64,000 nt of DNA, from contig JAURFW010000010.1 in the NCBI GenBank assembly GCA_030834125.1, positions 1-64,000 of the forward strand, in the 5' to 3' direction. Both the position numbers and the translations under genes were made by a program. Below are positions 1 to 8,928 of this stretch, piece by piece; position 1 is the first letter of the stretch; every line of letters starts with the position of its first letter. Below the pieces are notes generated by a model. It ran no database searches, was not told where the DNA came from, and saw only the letters and a program-made list of their open reading frames with translations. This stretch comes from Bacteroidota bacterium. Its GTDB lineage: Bacteria > Bacteroidota > Bacteroidia > NS11-12g > UBA955.

Positions 1-793
1 ATGATCTATTCCTAGAGAATTGTGAGTAACAAGTTACCAATAAATCTCCCAAATATGCCGCTTCTTTAACGTCTCTATTTTCTTGATGAATGTCATGAAG
101 AAAATGTCGCATTTCACGAATTGCAGCTGAAACATATACTGCTAGAAAATTATCACCATATCCTAATCCGTGTGCAATACCCGCACCAATTGCATAAATG
201 TTTTTTAATACACTCGCATATTCGGCACCAATTAGGTCCTTAGTTTGAGAGACCTTAATAAATTTGCAATTTATTAATTCGGCAATTTTTGAAGTTTGAT
301 CTTCGTTTAATGAACTTACAGTTAGGTAGCTTAGTTTTTCCCAAGCAACTTCTTCAGCATGACAAGGACCAGAAATCAGAACTATTTTCTCCATTGAGAT
401 ACTGTGTTCTTGATTCAAATAGCCTGCGACTACTGATTTAGTCTTAGGCTCAATACCTTTTATTGCTGTGATGTATGTTTTTTCTTTAGGTAATTTAGTG
501 GTACCTATTGATTGGTGTAAAAAAGCAGATGGAACAGCAAATAATATTATCTCAGCAGCATCAATGGCCTCCTGCATATTTGTATGAACTTTAAAATGTT
601 GTGGGTGAAGTTCTACCGATGAAAGATATTTTGGATTATGGTGATGTTCGGAGATGTATTCTGCAGTTTCAGAATCTCGCATCCACCAATGAATGTATAC
701 TTCAGGGTGTTCAGTTAAGATTTTAACTAAGGCTGTCGCCCAACTTCCATTGCCAATTACGGCTACTTGTTTTCTATTATCTGGGGTAGACAA
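1..793 (-). CDS. gpsA: Glycerol-3-phosphate dehydrogenase (NAD(P)+), C-terminus cut by window edge
   Basis: Makes sn-glycerol 3-phosphate from dihydroxyacetone phosphate for phospholipid synthesis, in the cytoplasm. The N-terminus reads QVAVIGNGSWATAL, the dinucleotide-binding GxGxxA motif. Further on are AIKGIE, LISGPCHAEE and GAEYASVLKNIYAIGAGI, which contains the catalytic-lysine region, and then GDLLVTCYSQFSRNR just before the window ends. About 264 of some 330 residues are present. No ATG lies before the Rossmann motif, and an in-frame TAA sits 6 bases upstream, so the start must be the TTG at 793. That TAA is also the stop of bcp, in the same frame, so the two genes are almost certainly co-transcribed and translationally close. 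Confidence 0.93.
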   Translation of the reverse strand, partial: MSTPDNRKQVAVIGNGSWATALVKILTEHPEVYIHWWMRDSETAEYISEHHHNPKYLSSVELHPQHFKVHTNMQEAIDAAEIILFAVPSAFLHQSIGTTKLPKEKTYITAIKGIEPKTKSVVAGYLNQEHSISMEKIVLISGPCHAEEVAWEKLSYLTVSSLNEDQTSKIAELINCKFIKVSQTKDLIGAEYASVLKNIYAIGAGIAHGLGYGDNFLAVYVSAAIREMRHFLHDIHQENRDVKEAAYLGDLLVTCYSQFSRNRS

Positions 794-799
794 GATTTT

Positions 800-1249
800 T
801 TATTTAAGGATTTGACTACTGTGTTCTTTAGTGTTAACCTTGGCGATAATTTCTTCAATATTGCCATTACCATCAATAATGAAGGTTGTGCGGGCAATAC
901 CCATGTATTTTCTACCATACATGTTCTTCTCAACCCAAACGCCATAGGCTTCTGCAATACTGTGATCTACATCTGCTAATAAATCAAATGGTAATTCATA
1001 TTTATCAATGAATTTTTGATGCTTTGCTTCATTATCTGGGCTTACTCCAAGAATTTCAAACCCTTGATTTAACAATTCTTTGTAGTTGTCTCTTAAGTTA
1101 CACGCTTCTGCAGTGCAACCAGGAGTGTCGTCTTTTGGATAGAAATATAAAACTAACTTTTTACCGCTGTAATCAGCTAAAGATTTGGTTTCTCCTTTTT
1201 GATTAGGAGCTGAAAAATTTGGTGCTTTGGTTCCTATTTCTAAATTCAT
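800..1249 (-). CDS. bcp: Thioredoxin-dependent peroxiredoxin, BCP/PrxQ family
   Basis: A 149-residue cytoplasmic peroxidase that reduces hydrogen peroxide and organic hydroperoxides and is recycled by thioredoxin. The motif DDTPGCTAEACNLRD gives the peroxidatic Cys45 and the resolving Cys50 five residues later, the spacing of the atypical 2-Cys PrxQ group. GVWVEKNMYGRKYMGIARTTFIID is the family's C-terminal active-site frame. The length is normal. It lies between the DPP IV-type peptidase (23-base gap) and gpsA (6-base gap), all on the minus strand. Its reductant system is encoded nearby on the chromosome (trxB at 7.9 kb, trxA at 60.6 kb). Confidence 0.96.
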   Translation of the reverse strand: MNLEIGTKAPNFSAPNQKGETKSLADYSGKKLVLYFYPKDDTPGCTAEACNLRDNYKELLNQGFEILGVSPDNEAKHQKFIDKYELPFDLLADVDHSIAEAYGVWVEKNMYGRKYMGIARTTFIIDGNGNIEEIIAKVNTKEHSSQILK

Positions 1250-1272
1250 AATATGTAAACAACAATTAAACC

Positions 1273-3471
1273 TTAAAGGTTTGATTTTATATATCTAGTT
1301 AAACGATCAAACAAATGTAATCTGGCATTTAAATCTGAAATACCATGCGCTCGATTGGGATAAATTTCACTGTCGAAACGAATTCTTTTTGAAATCATGG
1401 AATTGATCATTTCAACACCGTTTTGAAAATGAACATTATCGTCTGCGGTGCCATGAACAATCAAATAATTCCCCTGAATGCCTTCAACAAAATTTAATGG
1501 CGAATTATCTTCATAACCTCTTGGATTTTCTTTTGGTGTACGCAAATATCTTTCAGTATAAATATTATCGTAGAATTTCCAATGAGTAACTGGTGCTACA
1601 GCAATCGCTGTTTTAAAAATTTCCGGACTTTTTGAGATACATAAACTACTCATATAACCTCCAAAACTCCATCCCCAGATTCCAATACGTGACTCATCAA
1701 TATGTTCTAATTTACCAAAGAATTGAGCTGCTTTTGTTTGATCTTGATGCTCTAATTTACCCAAATTTAAATAAGTGGATTTTTTGAATTTAGCTCCTTT
1801 ATTTCCTGTGCCTCTATTGTCTACACAAGCAATTATATATCCCTGTGAAGCCAAATGTTGATACCAGGAAAAGTAACTACTTGCCGAATTTCTACAAACG
1901 CTATTTCCTGGTCCTCCGTAAACATACATTAATAAAGGATATTTTTCATTTGGATTAAAATCCTTAGGATACATCATCCAGTAGTTTAATGTGTATTCTA
2001 CATTATTATCATCTACAAGCTTTAATTCAGAGAATTCTACTTTGCCAGGATTCTTCTCTGTTACGTTGTTTATGTACTTTTGGTCAATTTCTTTGCTAAC
2101 CACAGATCCATTATGAATAATATATTTCTCAGCGGTGGGGATGTGCGAAAAATTACTAATAGTAACTTGCATCCATTCGGCATTAGAGGAGATAGATGCA
2201 TTTTGGTTTCCGTCACCCGCATTTTCAATTACCAATTTCTTGTTTTTCCCTTTTAAGGAAATTTCATACAATGCATCGGCAACGGTACTTTTCTCCGTTG
2301 AAGTGTAATATATTTTTTCAGTTTTTAAATTATAACCTAAAACAGAATTAACCTGCCAATCACCCTCTGTTATTTGTTTTAATTTCTTCTTTTTATAATC
2401 GAAGGAAAAAATATGGTTGAAGCCACTTCTTTCGCTTGTAAATAGGAATTCATTACAATCAGGTATTAATTTAAACTCATTATTTACTTCTACATAAGCA
2501 TCGTCTTTTTCTTCAATAATCACTTGAGGATTTTGATTTTCCCAATCCCACAGTAATACTTCCCAGTGATTTTGATGACGGTTTAACCGTTGAATAGATA
2601 ATAAATTATCTGTTTGTAACCATTGTATTCTAGGAAGGTACTGGTCATTCTGTTGACCTAAGTTTGGAATTCTTGTGCTTTGCTCTTTAATACTGTAAAC
2701 ACCTACTGAAACTGTTGAATTATCTTCACCTGCTTTTGGGTATTTCCAAACTTCTTGTTCTGGATAGAGGCCTTTGAATAAATCCATTGAGAATTGTCTC
2801 ACCTTGGATTCGTCGAAAATATAAAAAGCAATATAATTCCCCTCAGCGCTCCATTCATAGCCCTTGCTCATGGAGAATTCTTCTTCATAAACCCAATCTA
2901 CGGCACCATTAATAATTTTATTTTTCTCACCTCTATTGGTAATAGCTGATTCCTTATTTGAAGCCAAATTGTAAATAAAAAGGTTATTATCTCGTACATA
3001 AGATAACCAATCATTATTTGGACTAAGCTCTGGATACATAACTCTACCTGGAATTGACTGATACGTTTTATTCTTGAGATTGTACACTTCAATCTCGCTA
3101 GAATAGCTATGTCTGTAAATAAATTCAGGATTTTTCATCAGTAATAAGTAGTTCCCATCTTTAGAAAATGAATAACTAAATCCTGCATCCATACTATCTC
3201 CAAACCATTTTGAATCAAATAATACAGAAATTGAATCTTCATGTCCTCCTTCAGAGGTCGTTGCAGTTGGATTAATTGAATTGATCCACCAATGATTTTT
3301 TTCTGTGTATTTACTAATCAAATTTTTTCCGTCAGGGCTGTATTTATATCCCTTCGAAAATTTCATGCGTAAATCACGATTTGTATACATTTCATCCCAG
3401 TTGAAATCCTGAGAAAGCGTATTCCCGATTACCCCAATTCCCATTATTAGGAAAGCAATAATTTTATTCAT
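1273..3471 (-). CDS. S9 family dipeptidyl-peptidase IV-type serine peptidase, exported
   Basis: A 732-residue exported exopeptidase that should release X-Pro or X-Ala dipeptides in the periplasm or at the cell surface. Residues 1-20 form a signal peptide. An eight-bladed DPP IV N-terminal propeller follows to about residue 480, then an alpha/beta hydrolase domain. The propeller holds DWVYEEEF with Glu196-198, the Glu pair that binds the substrate amino terminus in DPP IV. The triad is visible as Ser602 (GWSFGGYMS), Asp677 (HGTADDNVHF) and His709 (NRAHGIS). The start abuts the kup stop with no gap, so the two are co-transcribed. Close alternatives are other S9B peptidases such as prolyl tripeptidyl peptidase; the double Glu favours DPP IV. 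Confidence 0.92.
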   Translation of the reverse strand: MNKIIAFLIMGIGVIGNTLSQDFNWDEMYTNRDLRMKFSKGYKYSPDGKNLISKYTEKNHWWINSINPTATTSEGGHEDSISVLFDSKWFGDSMDAGFSYSFSKDGNYLLLMKNPEFIYRHSYSSEIEVYNLKNKTYQSIPGRVMYPELSPNNDWLSYVRDNNLFIYNLASNKESAITNRGEKNKIINGAVDWVYEEEFSMSKGYEWSAEGNYIAFYIFDESKVRQFSMDLFKGLYPEQEVWKYPKAGEDNSTVSVGVYSIKEQSTRIPNLGQQNDQYLPRIQWLQTDNLLSIQRLNRHQNHWEVLLWDWENQNPQVIIEEKDDAYVEVNNEFKLIPDCNEFLFTSERSGFNHIFSFDYKKKKLKQITEGDWQVNSVLGYNLKTEKIYYTSTEKSTVADALYEISLKGKNKKLVIENAGDGNQNASISSNAEWMQVTISNFSHIPTAEKYIIHNGSVVSKEIDQKYINNVTEKNPGKVEFSELKLVDDNNVEYTLNYWMMYPKDFNPNEKYPLLMYVYGGPGNSVCRNSASSYFSWYQHLASQGYIIACVDNRGTGNKGAKFKKSTYLNLGKLEHQDQTKAAQFFGKLEHIDESRIGIWGWSFGGYMSSLCISKSPEIFKTAIAVAPVTHWKFYDNIYTERYLRTPKENPRGYEDNSPLNFVEGIQGNYLIVHGTADDNVHFQNGVEMINSMISKRIRFDSEIYPNRAHGISDLNARLHLFDRLTRYIKSNL

Positions 3472-5451
3472 TTAAGATAGTCTTTTAAGTTTAATATCAG
3501 TTCGTGGAGAGATAACAATCGGTACCAATTCTTTGGTAACAACACTACCGTCTAGCCCGAACCATTTTTCTGGTTTCCCTGCTAATGTTTTTAAATAGCC
3601 ATAGGCATCCATGACAAGTGTATCGAGAATTGGAAGTTCGTTTTCCGCACTCATTTCTTCTTCAACCAATACAAATCTGAAATCCCCAATTTGATGTTGT
3701 TTGGAGAATCCATGATAGTATGGCTCTAGGTCTATTTCTTTGTTTTGAACCATTTCAGAAATTACCTTGCGCAAATACAAGTTTATCTTGGGTTGCATTC
3801 TAAAACCTAACCGGAAACGAACCTTGTAAATGTCGTTTTTCTCAATTACCGATACCTTATACTCAGATGTGTATGGTTCATCGGTAACCTCTACATATAC
3901 AAACCAATAAAAGTCCGCTCGTTTAGGCCGTTTCTGCAATATTGAATAGAATAGGGGAGATTCGGCTTCATCATCAAGTGGAGCTTTACTCAGGTAAATC
4001 AAATGAGTTGCAAACTTCGGAAGAGTTGTGTCTTCACTTAAACTTCTAAGTTGAGTTCTATAATTCGTCAGTTTCTCCGTTGCCACCATTTGCTGTTTAA
4101 TTCTACCACTTCTGAAACTTACATACATTATGGCAATCATAATGGCACCAATAAGCAGAACAACCCAACCACCTTCCATTAATTTTGAAAGATTCGCCGT
4201 TAAAAATGCAATTTCCACCGTGAATAATCCAATCATTATTAATGCAATTATTGGAATTGGCCAGTTTTTTACTCTTAAATAATAAGTTAGGAGTGTGCTG
4301 GTCATCAAAAAACTTAATGATATGGCCAACCCGTATGCAGCTTCCATAGCCACCGATTCTCGGAAAGCAAGTGTAATAGCAATGGTTCCAAAAAGTAATG
4401 CGTTATTAACCGCAGGGATGTAAATCTGACCTTTTATGGTTGACGTGAATTTTACAGTAAATTTTGGTAGAAAATGCAAACGAATTGCTTCGGATGCCAA
4501 GGTGTATGAACCGGTAATCACGGCTTGAGATGCAATTATTGCCGCAAGTGTGGCAATTGAAATACCTGCAGGTAAGAACCATTCGGGCATTATCCCATAA
4601 AAGGTTCTCGTTACCTCTTTTGCAGATGCATCAATTAAATGTTCACCTTGTTTGCTCATCAACCATGCCCCTTGTCCAAAATAATTTAAAACAAGCGATG
4701 TTTTTACAAAACCCCACGAAACTCTTATGTTCTGCTTTCCGCAATGTCCCAAATCACTGTATAAAGCTTCTGCTCCAGTGGTACAAAGGAATACAGCACC
4801 AAGCAGTAAATAGGCATCTGGACTCATGTTAAGAAATCTCCAAACCCAAATAGGATTCAAAGCTTTCAAAACTTCAGGATGATAAATTATCTGTCCTACT
4901 CCTAGAACTGCCAACATGATAAACCATACTGTCATTACTGGTCCAAAGAATTTTCCAACGGAGTTGGTACCCACTCTTTGTAATAAGAAAATAGCGAGAA
5001 GTATGCCTATCACAATTGGAACTGTTTGTATGTCGCTCCAATCTATGCTGTATCCATTTTCGGGATTAATATTTCGCAGTCCTTCTACCGCTGAGGAAAC
5101 GGAAATCGGAGGTGTGATAATACAGTCAGCTAACAACATTGCCCCACCAATCATTGTCCCTACAACCAAATAGGGATAACGTCTTCTTAGTAGAGAATAA
5201 AGGGAAAAAATTCCACCTTCCCCCTTATTGTCGGCTCTTAAAACCATAACCACATATTTTAACGTAGTTTGAATAGTTAGGGTCCAAAAAACTGCAGAAA
5301 TACCGCCTAGAACCAAGGTTTCATTAATTGCCTTAGAACCTACAATAGCATTCATTACATAAAGTGGCGATGTGCCAATATCTCCAAAAATAATTCCCAG
5401 TGTAATTAATACTCCTGCTGGGGTAAATTTATTAATTCTAGTCTCTCCCAT
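3472..5451 (-). CDS. kup: KUP/HAK/KT family potassium uptake permease
   Basis: A 659-residue inner-membrane proton-coupled potassium importer. The start MGETRINKFTPAG leads into LGIIFGDIGTSPLYV (about residues 18-32), the signature of the family. Around twelve hydrophobic segments run to about residue 440, followed by a hydrophilic cytoplasmic C-terminal domain of about 200 residues, as in other Kup proteins. It is the first gene of a minus-strand run (kup, DPP IV-type peptidase, bcp, gpsA). It diverges from the glutamine synthetase gene across 234 bases that hold a large dyad, so potassium uptake and nitrogen assimilation may share a regulator. No TAnnTTTG element is obvious in front of it. 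Confidence 0.95.
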   Translation of the reverse strand: MGETRINKFTPAGVLITLGIIFGDIGTSPLYVMNAIVGSKAINETLVLGGISAVFWTLTIQTTLKYVVMVLRADNKGEGGIFSLYSLLRRRYPYLVVGTMIGGAMLLADCIITPPISVSSAVEGLRNINPENGYSIDWSDIQTVPIVIGILLAIFLLQRVGTNSVGKFFGPVMTVWFIMLAVLGVGQIIYHPEVLKALNPIWVWRFLNMSPDAYLLLGAVFLCTTGAEALYSDLGHCGKQNIRVSWGFVKTSLVLNYFGQGAWLMSKQGEHLIDASAKEVTRTFYGIMPEWFLPAGISIATLAAIIASQAVITGSYTLASEAIRLHFLPKFTVKFTSTIKGQIYIPAVNNALLFGTIAITLAFRESVAMEAAYGLAISLSFLMTSTLLTYYLRVKNWPIPIIALIMIGLFTVEIAFLTANLSKLMEGGWVVLLIGAIMIAIMYVSFRSGRIKQQMVATEKLTNYRTQLRSLSEDTTLPKFATHLIYLSKAPLDDEAESPLFYSILQKRPKRADFYWFVYVEVTDEPYTSEYKVSVIEKNDIYKVRFRLGFRMQPKINLYLRKVISEMVQNKEIDLEPYYHGFSKQHQIGDFRFVLVEEEMSAENELPILDTLVMDAYGYLKTLAGKPEKWFGLDGSVVTKELVPIVISPRTDIKLKRLS

Positions 5452-5557
5452 TTACGAATCGAGAAGCGAATTTAAGAACTACGTTTGTATTTTGGGGATA
5501 AATTTGAAATTTTGATAACGTAATGTTTATTTCTGTTGAAAACTCCTTACCAATCTA

Positions 5558-5605
5558 TCAAAACCCTTGAAAAGTGTCAATTTAACACTTGTTGAAAGGT
5601 TTTGA
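5558..5605. promoter_or_regulatory. Compound dyad/long imperfect hairpin in the kup-glnN divergent region
   Basis: Two nested inverted repeats share one centre. The outer arms are TCAAAACCCTT (5558-5568) and AAAGGTTTTGA (5595-5605), matching at 10 of 11 positions. The inner arms AAGTGT (5572-5577) and ACACTT (5585-5590) match perfectly around a 7-base loop. No gene reads toward it, so a terminator is unlikely. A binding site for one or two dimeric regulators of kup and/or glnN is the simplest reading; this is inference. Confidence 0.5.
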
Positions 5606-5649
5606 ATTAAAAGTAAACGAAAAATTCATGTATAACCATCATGTAGGAG

Positions 5650-5657
5650 TAAATTTG
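5650..5657 (+). promoter_or_regulatory. Putative -7 promoter element (TAAATTTG) for glnN
   Basis: TAAATTTG fits the Bacteroidota -7 consensus TAnnTTTG and lies 28 bases before the glnN ATG. No TTG is present 20 bases upstream, so an activator, perhaps acting at the dyad at 5558-5605, may be needed. Confidence 0.45.
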
Positions 5658-5685
5658 TGAAACAATTACGAATTCACACAACATC

Positions 5686-7854
5686 ATGAGTCATTTACAA
5701 GGAGCATCATCCTCTAAACCACAATCGGAATCTAACATGAACGGAATTTCTTTCTATTATGGCGAGTTGGTTTTTGGTCCAAACGCCCAAAAGGGTTATT
5801 TATCGCAATCTGCAATTGATGAAATTCATAAAGCTGTAAACGAAAGTCACGCCATCCATAGAAATTCAGCAGATGAAATTGCTAATGGAATGAAAGAGTG
5901 GGCTTTAGATCTTGGGGCAACCCATTATACACATTGGTTTCAGCCATTACGTGGTACAACAGCAGAGAAACACGATAGCTTTTTCGAGCCAACTGGGGTG
6001 GATTCAGGAATTGAAAGTTTCAGCGGAAAATCCTTGGCGCAGCAAGAGCCAGATGCAAGTTCTTTCCCAAGTGGAGGTATTAGAAATACATTTGAAGCTC
6101 GCGGATATACAGCGTGGGATCCTAGTTCACCAGCTTTCATTATAGAAAAAGGAGGTGTTAGAACCCTATGCATTCCTACCATTTTTGTTTCGTACACGGG
6201 TGAGGCTTTAGATTACAAGGCACCATTATTAAAGACCTTAGCATTTGTAAGAAAAGCGGCTACTGATATTTGCCAATATTTTGATGAAAATGTTACCGAC
6301 TGTTCCGTTTCATTAGGCGTAGAACAGGAATACTTTTTAGTAAAAGAAGATCTATTCCATCAGCGTCCAGACTTGATGTATGCTGGACGAACTTTAGTAG
6401 GACACTCACCTGCAAAAGGACAACAAATGGAGGATCATTATTTTGGCGCAATTCCAACGAATGTTCAGTCGTTCATGAATGATTTTGAACAACAGGCTCA
6501 TCGTTTGGGAATTCCATTGAGAACCAGACATAATGAAGTTGCTCCCGCACAGTTTGAGTGCGCACCTCAATTTGAGAGCTTAAATCTTGCCGTAGATCAC
6601 AATACCTTATTAATGGATGTTATGCAAGCGGTAGCTCATCAACATGGCTACAGAGTATTGCTACATGAAAAACCTTACAAAGGGATTAATGGAAGCGGTA
6701 AGCACAATAATTGGAGCTTGGTTACGAGTACAGGAGTTAATTTGCTTTCACCAGGAAATTCGCCAAAGCAAAACCTTCAATTTTTAACGTTTTTCATAAA
6801 TGTAATTAAAGCGGTATACGATAATGCTGATTTATTGAGAGCCTCAATCGCCACTGCAGGTAACGATCATCGTTTGGGAGCGAATGAAGCACCTCCGGCA
6901 ATAATGAGCGTATTTATTGGAGATACCCTCGGGAAGATTTTAGAAGATTTCGAGCAAAACATTGATTCGAATTCAGATCACGGACAAAAGTCAATTCATA
7001 TCCCAAATATTCCAGAAATCTTATTAGACAATACAGACCGTAATAGAACTTCTCCATTTGCTTTTACAGGCAATAAGTTTGAGTTCAGAGCTGTAGGAAG
7101 TTCCGACAACTGTGCATCACCAATGGTTGTGCTTAATGCCATTGTTGGTAATCAATTATTGGAATTTAAAAAACAGGTTGATTCCAAATTAGCGGCTAAT
7201 TCAGGTGCTAGTAAGGAAGATATTATAGAAGAAATATTAAGAAATGAATTATCATCATCTAAAAATATATTATTCGGTGGTAATGGATATAGTGATGAAT
7301 GGGTGACTGAGGCATTATCCAGAGGGTTAAATAACATTAAAAATACTCCTGAAGCACTTGCTTCATATTTAGATGCAAAGAGTGTTGAGTTATTTACTAT
7401 GAATAACATTTTCTCTATGAAGGAGCTCGAGGCACGTACAGAGATTAGATATGAAAATTATGTTTTGAGTCTTGAAATTGAGGCAAAAATCTTAAATGAG
7501 ATGGTTCAGAATATGATTATCCCTGCAGGTATACGTTATCAAAGTAAAGTATCTCAAAATATTGCCCAGTTAAAGCAAATTGGTCTGGGAGAAGATACTT
7601 ATTCCTCACAATTAGATTTAGTCAAAGAATTAGGAGCATTAATAAATATGGCTCAGAAACTTAATCGTGAAATGGAAGCGGCAAATGAGAGTGTTATTGA
7701 AATTGAAGGTGCCAAAGAGAGAGCAATTCAATACAACGAACAGGTTCGCCCATATTTTGAACAATTACGTGAAGTTTGTGACGGAATTGAACGTTTGTGT
7801 GATGATACGGAATGGACTCTACCTAAGTATAGAGAGTTACTAAGCGTTCATTAA
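5686..7854 (+). CDS. glnN: Glutamine synthetase type III
   Basis: A 722-residue cytoplasmic enzyme that makes glutamine from glutamate, ammonia and ATP. Its length and sequence are those of GS III (about 720-730 residues), not GS I (about 470). Visible class motifs are GVEQEYFLV (metal-binding Glu), RTRHNEVAPAQFECAPQF, HEKPYKGINGSGKHNNWS (the GS III signature) and LGANEAPPAI. The C-terminal ~150 residues form a helical extension specific to the class. GS III is the usual enzyme of Bacteroidota. The divergent 5' region with its dyad suggests dedicated regulation. The ATG at 5686 follows a TAAATTTG element by 28 bases. No obvious terminator follows the gene. Confidence 0.96.
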   Translation: MSHLQGASSSKPQSESNMNGISFYYGELVFGPNAQKGYLSQSAIDEIHKAVNESHAIHRNSADEIANGMKEWALDLGATHYTHWFQPLRGTTAEKHDSFFEPTGVDSGIESFSGKSLAQQEPDASSFPSGGIRNTFEARGYTAWDPSSPAFIIEKGGVRTLCIPTIFVSYTGEALDYKAPLLKTLAFVRKAATDICQYFDENVTDCSVSLGVEQEYFLVKEDLFHQRPDLMYAGRTLVGHSPAKGQQMEDHYFGAIPTNVQSFMNDFEQQAHRLGIPLRTRHNEVAPAQFECAPQFESLNLAVDHNTLLMDVMQAVAHQHGYRVLLHEKPYKGINGSGKHNNWSLVTSTGVNLLSPGNSPKQNLQFLTFFINVIKAVYDNADLLRASIATAGNDHRLGANEAPPAIMSVFIGDTLGKILEDFEQNIDSNSDHGQKSIHIPNIPEILLDNTDRNRTSPFAFTGNKFEFRAVGSSDNCASPMVVLNAIVGNQLLEFKKQVDSKLAANSGASKEDIIEEILRNELSSSKNILFGGNGYSDEWVTEALSRGLNNIKNTPEALASYLDAKSVELFTMNNIFSMKELEARTEIRYENYVLSLEIEAKILNEMVQNMIIPAGIRYQSKVSQNIAQLKQIGLGEDTYSSQLDLVKELGALINMAQKLNREMEAANESVIEIEGAKERAIQYNEQVRPYFEQLREVCDGIERLCDDTEWTLPKYRELLSVH

Positions 7855-7902
7855 TTTGAGGAATTTGTGAGTATCGTCACTAAGTCAATAGGTTTTTGAA
7901 AT

Positions 7903-7910
7903 TAAATTTG
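7903..7910 (+). promoter_or_regulatory. Putative -7 promoter element (TAAATTTG) for trxB
   Basis: TAAATTTG matches TAnnTTTG and lies 13 bases before the trxB ATG, giving a very short leader. No TTG lies at the expected upstream distance. Confidence 0.45.
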
Positions 7911-7923
7911 CAGAAAAATAGAA

Positions 7924-8871
7924 ATGAGTGAGAATATAGAAAAAATAGAGTGCTTAATTATTGGAAGTGGTCCTGCTGGATATACTGCAGCAATTTATGC
8001 AGCCCGTGCGGATATGAAGCCAGTGGTTTATGAAGGGCTTCAGCCGGGTGGGCAGTTAACCATAACAACTGACGTAGAAAACTATCCAGGATATCCGGAT
8101 GGTATTATGGGCCCTGAAATGATGGAGAATTTCAAAAAACAAGCTGTTCGCTTGGGAGCAGATGTGAGATTTGGATTAATTACTTCTGTAAAATTCAAAG
8201 ATGGTGGTCCACAAAAAGTTATTGTAGATGGTTCACATGAGATTGAAGCTAAATCAGTAATTATCTCAACTGGTGCTTCAGCAAAATGGTTGAATTTGCC
8301 TTCAGAGCAACGCCTAAACGGGAGTGGTGTTAGCGCATGTGCAGTTTGTGATGGTTTCTTTTACAGAAAGCAAGATGTTGCAATTGTAGGTGCGGGAGAT
8401 ACTGCATGTGAAGAGGCAACTTATTTATCTAAAATCTGTAATAAGGTTTACATGTTGGTTAGAAAAGATGAGTTTAGAGCGTCTAAAGCTATGCAGCATA
8501 GAGTACTTAACACTCCAAATATTGAAGTCTTATTTAATACTGAAACTGATGAAATTTTAGGTGATAAAGTAGTAGACGGGGTTAGAGTGTTTAATAATAC
8601 AACTGGTGAAAAGAAAGAACTGGCAATTACCGGATTCTTTGTAGCTATCGGACACACTCCGAATACTGAAATATTCAAACCATTCTTGAACATGGATGAA
8701 CAGGGTTATATTATCACTGAAAAAGGTTCAAGCCGCACAAATATTGAAGGTGTTTTCTGTTCTGGGGATGCTCAAGATAAAATATATAGACAAGCCGTTA
8801 CAGCAGCAGGTTCAGGTTGTATGGCCGCACTAGATGCTGAACGTTGGTTAGCTTCTAAAGAGTCAGTTTAA
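7924..8871 (+). CDS. trxB: Thioredoxin-disulfide reductase
   Basis: A 315-residue FAD enzyme that passes electrons from NADPH to thioredoxin in the cytoplasm. The FAD-binding motif GSGPAGYTAAIYAAR lies near residue 14, the redox pair is Cys139-Ala-Val-Cys142, and the NADPH motif GAGDTACEEA starts near residue 156. FCSGDAQDKIYRQAVTAAGSGCMAALDAERWL near the end is the second FAD contact region, and the length is normal. It is monocistronic: its own TAAATTTG element lies upstream and a strong hairpin with a T-tract follows 21 bases after the stop. Likely partners in the window are trxA (60.6 kb) and, through it, Bcp. Confidence 0.97.
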   Translation: MSENIEKIECLIIGSGPAGYTAAIYAARADMKPVVYEGLQPGGQLTITTDVENYPGYPDGIMGPEMMENFKKQAVRLGADVRFGLITSVKFKDGGPQKVIVDGSHEIEAKSVIISTGASAKWLNLPSEQRLNGSGVSACAVCDGFFYRKQDVAIVGAGDTACEEATYLSKICNKVYMLVRKDEFRASKAMQHRVLNTPNIEVLFNTETDEILGDKVVDGVRVFNNTTGEKKELAITGFFVAIGHTPNTEIFKPFLNMDEQGYIITEKGSSRTNIEGVFCSGDAQDKIYRQAVTAAGSGCMAALDAERWLASKESV

Positions 8872-8885
8872 AATTTTAATTTAAT

Positions 8886-8893
8886 TATATTTG
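8886..8893 (+). promoter_or_regulatory. Putative -7 promoter element (TATATTTG) for the Asp-box propeller gene
   Basis: TATATTTG matches TAnnTTTG and ends 5 bases before the ATG at 8899. Transcription would start at or next to the start codon, that is inside the left arm of the trxB terminator hairpin. No TTG is seen 20 bases upstream. Confidence 0.5.
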
Positions 8894-8928
8894 ACACCAT
8901 GCGAATTATTGCATGGTGTCTTTTTTTT
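8893..8928 (+). terminator. Intrinsic terminator of trxB, overlapping the next gene's start codon
   Basis: A perfect 10-bp stem, GACACCATGC (8893-8902) with GCATGGTGTC (8911-8920), has an 8-base loop and is followed by eight T (8921-8928). It sits 21 bases after the trxB stop. The ATG of the following gene (8899-8901) is inside the left arm. Confidence 0.88.

Noticed and set aside
5558-5605. The kup-glnN dyad as an intrinsic terminator
   Set aside because: Both flanking genes are transcribed away from it and no T-tract follows either arm.
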